A model generated the notes under the pieces. That model saw only the letters and a list, made by a program, of their open reading frames with translations. It did no database searches and had not been told where the DNA came from. A stretch of 13,097 nucleotides of DNA from Candidatus Staskawiczbacteria bacterium. Lineage in GTDB: Bacteria > Patescibacteriota > Minisyncoccia > Minisyncoccales > Staskawiczbacteraceae. Positions 10,696 to 13,097 of this stretch are shown piece by piece. Each line of letters opens with the position of its first letter. Position 1 is the first letter of the stretch. The position numbers and the translations under genes were made by a program. The DNA lies in the NCBI GenBank assembly GCA_903850725.1, contig CAINMG010000136.1:1-13097 (forward strand), in the 5' to 3' direction.

Positions 10696-13062
10696 TTATT
10701 TTTTTGTTGCTTCTGGTACTTCTTCTTGTACTGGTGCTTGAACTGGCGTTTCTTCTACAATGCCCAAAAGTGGATTTTTGCCTGCTTGTAAGTTTTCTAA
10801 AACTTTCTTAACTTCTTGGTTGTCAGGGTTTAAATCCACAACTTGTTTTATGACATTAATTGCTTTTATATTTTGGAGCAAAGCAGAATATGTTAAACCC
10901 AAGTAGTACAATCCATTCGAATATTTTGGATTTAAAGCAATTGTTCTTTCAAGCTCAGCTTGAGCATTTTTGTAATCCTTATCCTGATAATATAAAACTC
11001 CTATTTGAAATGATAGACCAACATCATCTGGAGCATATTTCTTTGTTTCTTGCAATGCTGGCATAACTTGATCAGTTTTACCTTGTGCCTGCAAAACCAT
11101 CGCTAACTGAAAACGAGCAGAAGCATAATCAGATTTAAGCAAAATAGCTTTGTCAAATTGCTCTTTGGCAGAAATCAAATCTTGTTTTTTTGCATCAGCT
11201 GAGTCTTTATCCACACCATAGGCTTTTGCCAACAGCACAACCCCTTTTTGAGTTACATAATAAGGATTTTTTGGATCTAAATTACTTGCTTCTTGAAAAA
11301 ATGTAATTGCCCAATCTTCAGTCCCAGGAACTACTCCAATTAAATTTTGATAAACATAAGCACGATTGGCCCAATTAGAAATATTTTTGGGATTTAAATC
11401 AGTGGCAATTTTAGAAGCATTTATGGAATTCTCTACCAGTAGTGAAATATTATCTTTTTCAGCATCAGTTAAATCTTTTTTAGCGATCAAATCAGAAACC
11501 TTGGACAAATATGCCAAAGACAAGTCTACAAAATATTTATCTACTCCAGAATTTTGCCCAATAGCTTTTTGAAGACTAATTATTCCTTTGTCTTTTTGGC
11601 CACTGGCAAAAGCAGTTAATCCACTTTTATAATTTACCTGCGATATATACCTTTGAACTTCTAAAATACTCAAGCCCAAACCAAAAATAAAAATTAAAGT
11701 AAATATCAGTGTAACTCCCAAAGTCAAAAATGATGATGGGGAAAGATTATATTCTTTCTTCTCTGAAATCAAGGCGATAAAACAAGCTATAACGAAGAAA
11801 TACATAAAATCCAAAGTAAAGCTAGAATTATACATAAAATAAGCAATACTTTGAGTGAGGAATACTATGAATAATCCAGCTACAATAATTTTAAAAGCCG
11901 TACCTTTGTCAGCAATTTTAAATTTTGTGCTGTTTGCATTATCAATTTCTTTTGTGATAAATTTAACTCCATAAAAACCTACAACCCCTATAAGTGATAA
12001 AAGTGCCAACAATCCCAAAATTCCAGTTGTTGTCAGATTTGTCAGAACTCTTGAAGCCCCAGAATCAAATCTTAAGTTCCACAATTGACTTTGATTAAAA
12101 TCTTGCTTTTTGTATTTTGAGAAATCAAATACAAAAGTACCAGGTCCAGTTCCCAAAATTGGCTTTTCTTTGATAGTTTTTAAAGCAATATCCATTGTCG
12201 ATGATTGATTTAAATAAACCTCTACTGACCTTTGTGGTGAGTTAATAATTGGGCTTACGATTATAAAAAATAAAGACAATACAAAGAAAAATATTGGTAT
12301 AGAAAGCCATCTTAAGTCAAAAAATTCTCTTTTAAACATTCCAAATACCACAAACAATGATGAGCTGACCAATAATGACCACCATACAAGAGGATAGTTG
12401 ATCAAAAGCAATGCTATTGCAGTAATTGCTATACCCACTCCAAAAATAATTTTTAACCATTTCTCGCTAATAGTAATTTCAAAAACTGTTAATAATGGCA
12501 ACAAAAATACCAATAATAATCCAAAATTACCTACCGAGCCTATTGTATTAAAACTTGCGTTCTTGGCAAAATCCAAAGGGATAACAAATAATCCAAAAAG
12601 TTGAAGTGTTCCGTATAAGATTGCCACCAAACAAGATAAAGTAAAGATAACCATTGAGGTAAATATTTCTTTCTTTGAGAAAATGTTTGAAATAATGAAA
12701 TAAAACAATGCAAAGCCAATAATTGAAAGCAAGCTTTCTGAAGTACCAATTGGCCAGCCCCAAAAACTGCCATATCTATCAAGTGAAAAAATTGTTGATG
12801 CCATATAAACCAAAACCAAAACCAAAACAGAAATATGCGTTCGATTTAAATTTAATGAAAACTTACCAGAAATCAAAATATTTACCATTTGAGCAAACAA
12901 CGATACAAACACAAGGAAAACTAAAATAGCTTGTTTGTTAAAATCCAAGATATCTGAGGTAAACGGCACAAACAAAATTGGAACCAAGGCGACCAAAGCA
13001 TAAATACTATATTTGGAAATCACCTCGCAAACTTTTATAACGCGCGAGAATTCTTTGGCCAT
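10696..13062 (-). CDS. O-antigen-ligase-like (Wzy_C) membrane protein with C-terminal TPR repeats
   Basis: 788 residues. Residues 1-470 form a multi-pass membrane domain. The Wzy_C/O-antigen ligase signature lies in the large loop after about 280: KTIKEKPILGTGPGTFVFDF (296-315), followed by the RVLTNLTTTGILGLLALL segment. Residues 475-760 are tetratricopeptide repeats, clearest at LISAKEQFDKAILLKSDYASARFQLA, DVGLSFQIGVLYYQDKDYKNAQAELERTIALNPKY and the following unit; the tail (761-788) is Pro/Glu-rich. Family members polymerise or transfer lipid-linked glycans, either to lipid A or, in PglL-type enzymes, to proteins. The TPR part probably docks a partner. It is the first gene of a three-gene operon, so a substrate among the following surface proteins is a reasonable inference. 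No clear promoter or SD could be set in the 35 bases before the window end. Confidence 0.88.
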   Translation of the reverse strand: MAKEFSRVIKVCEVISKYSIYALVALVPILFVPFTSDILDFNKQAILVFLVFVSLFAQMVNILISGKFSLNLNRTHISVLVLVLVYMASTIFSLDRYGSFWGWPIGTSESLLSIIGFALFYFIISNIFSKKEIFTSMVIFTLSCLVAILYGTLQLFGLFVIPLDFAKNASFNTIGSVGNFGLLLVFLLPLLTVFEITISEKWLKIIFGVGIAITAIALLLINYPLVWWSLLVSSSLFVVFGMFKREFFDLRWLSIPIFFFVLSLFFIIVSPIINSPQRSVEVYLNQSSTMDIALKTIKEKPILGTGPGTFVFDFSKYKKQDFNQSQLWNLRFDSGASRVLTNLTTTGILGLLALLSLIGVVGFYGVKFITKEIDNANSTKFKIADKGTAFKIIVAGLFIVFLTQSIAYFMYNSSFTLDFMYFFVIACFIALISEKKEYNLSPSSFLTLGVTLIFTLIFIFGLGLSILEVQRYISQVNYKSGLTAFASGQKDKGIISLQKAIGQNSGVDKYFVDLSLAYLSKVSDLIAKKDLTDAEKDNISLLVENSINASKIATDLNPKNISNWANRAYVYQNLIGVVPGTEDWAITFFQEASNLDPKNPYYVTQKGVVLLAKAYGVDKDSADAKKQDLISAKEQFDKAILLKSDYASARFQLAMVLQAQGKTDQVMPALQETKKYAPDDVGLSFQIGVLYYQDKDYKNAQAELERTIALNPKYSNGLYYLGLTYSALLQNIKAINVIKQVVDLNPDNQEVKKVLENLQAGKNPLLGIVEETPVQAPVQEEVPEATKK

Positions 13063-13097
13063 AATTTATATTTTTTAATAATATTTTTATTAGTTAA

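Overview
The window is AT-rich and looks like a chromosome segment of a candidate-phyla-radiation (Patescibacteria, probably Parcubacteria-like) bacterium. Evidence: small genome-style genes, a uS12 protein with the extra FGFNxLKNRP stretch that I associate with these lineages, mostly SD-less genes with -10 boxes close to the start codon, and a Wzy_C/TPR plus GYAWSENxGWINF surface-protein operon. The phylum is inferred. All ORFs read with the standard bacterial code, and at least one gene ends in TGA.

Layout. (A) 1-346: a GIY-YIG nuclease gene lies between two copies of a palindromic repeat. (B) 342-2655: accessory zone around the fusA 3' side. It holds a small stand-alone gene (423-728) with its own promoter and terminator, dispersed palindromes, a 3'-end remnant of a second fusA copy (989-1057), a RelE/ParE-type toxin-antitoxin pair, an IS200-type transposase with end hairpins, and a second small stand-alone gene (2191-2589). 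(C) 2780-6760, minus strand: the str cluster rpsL-rpsG-fusA. It is interrupted between rpsG and fusA by hicBA and by an opposite-strand small gene (5051-5320). (D) 6868-7416: a TraR/DksA zinc-finger regulator, divergent from rpsL. (E) 7415-8353: a site-2-protease-family membrane protease (minus) divergent from rpmB (plus). (F) 8348-13062, minus strand: a three-gene surface operon of O-antigen-ligase-like/TPR protein, signal-peptide surface protein with repeats, and a small single-pass membrane protein.

Main observations. Four plus-strand genes (423, 2191, 5051 and 6952) have the same cassette architecture: a promoter with 17-bp spacing, a clear Shine-Dalgarno, a small GC-richer ORF and a strong intrinsic terminator. 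They sit among AT-rich genes on the minus strand, most of which lack a Shine-Dalgarno. The fusA 3' end is present twice (38 bp identical, 52/55 over the longer stretch). The last codons differ almost only synonymously, and the two copies bracket the relBE-like/IS200/cassette-2 block, as expected for an insertion or foreign recombination at the 3' end of fusA. The two toxin-antitoxin operons share a nearly identical leaderless promoter. The fusA/5051 intergenic region carries helically phased ACAGAT/ATCTGT hexamers. None of the three unknown cassette proteins could be assigned a function.
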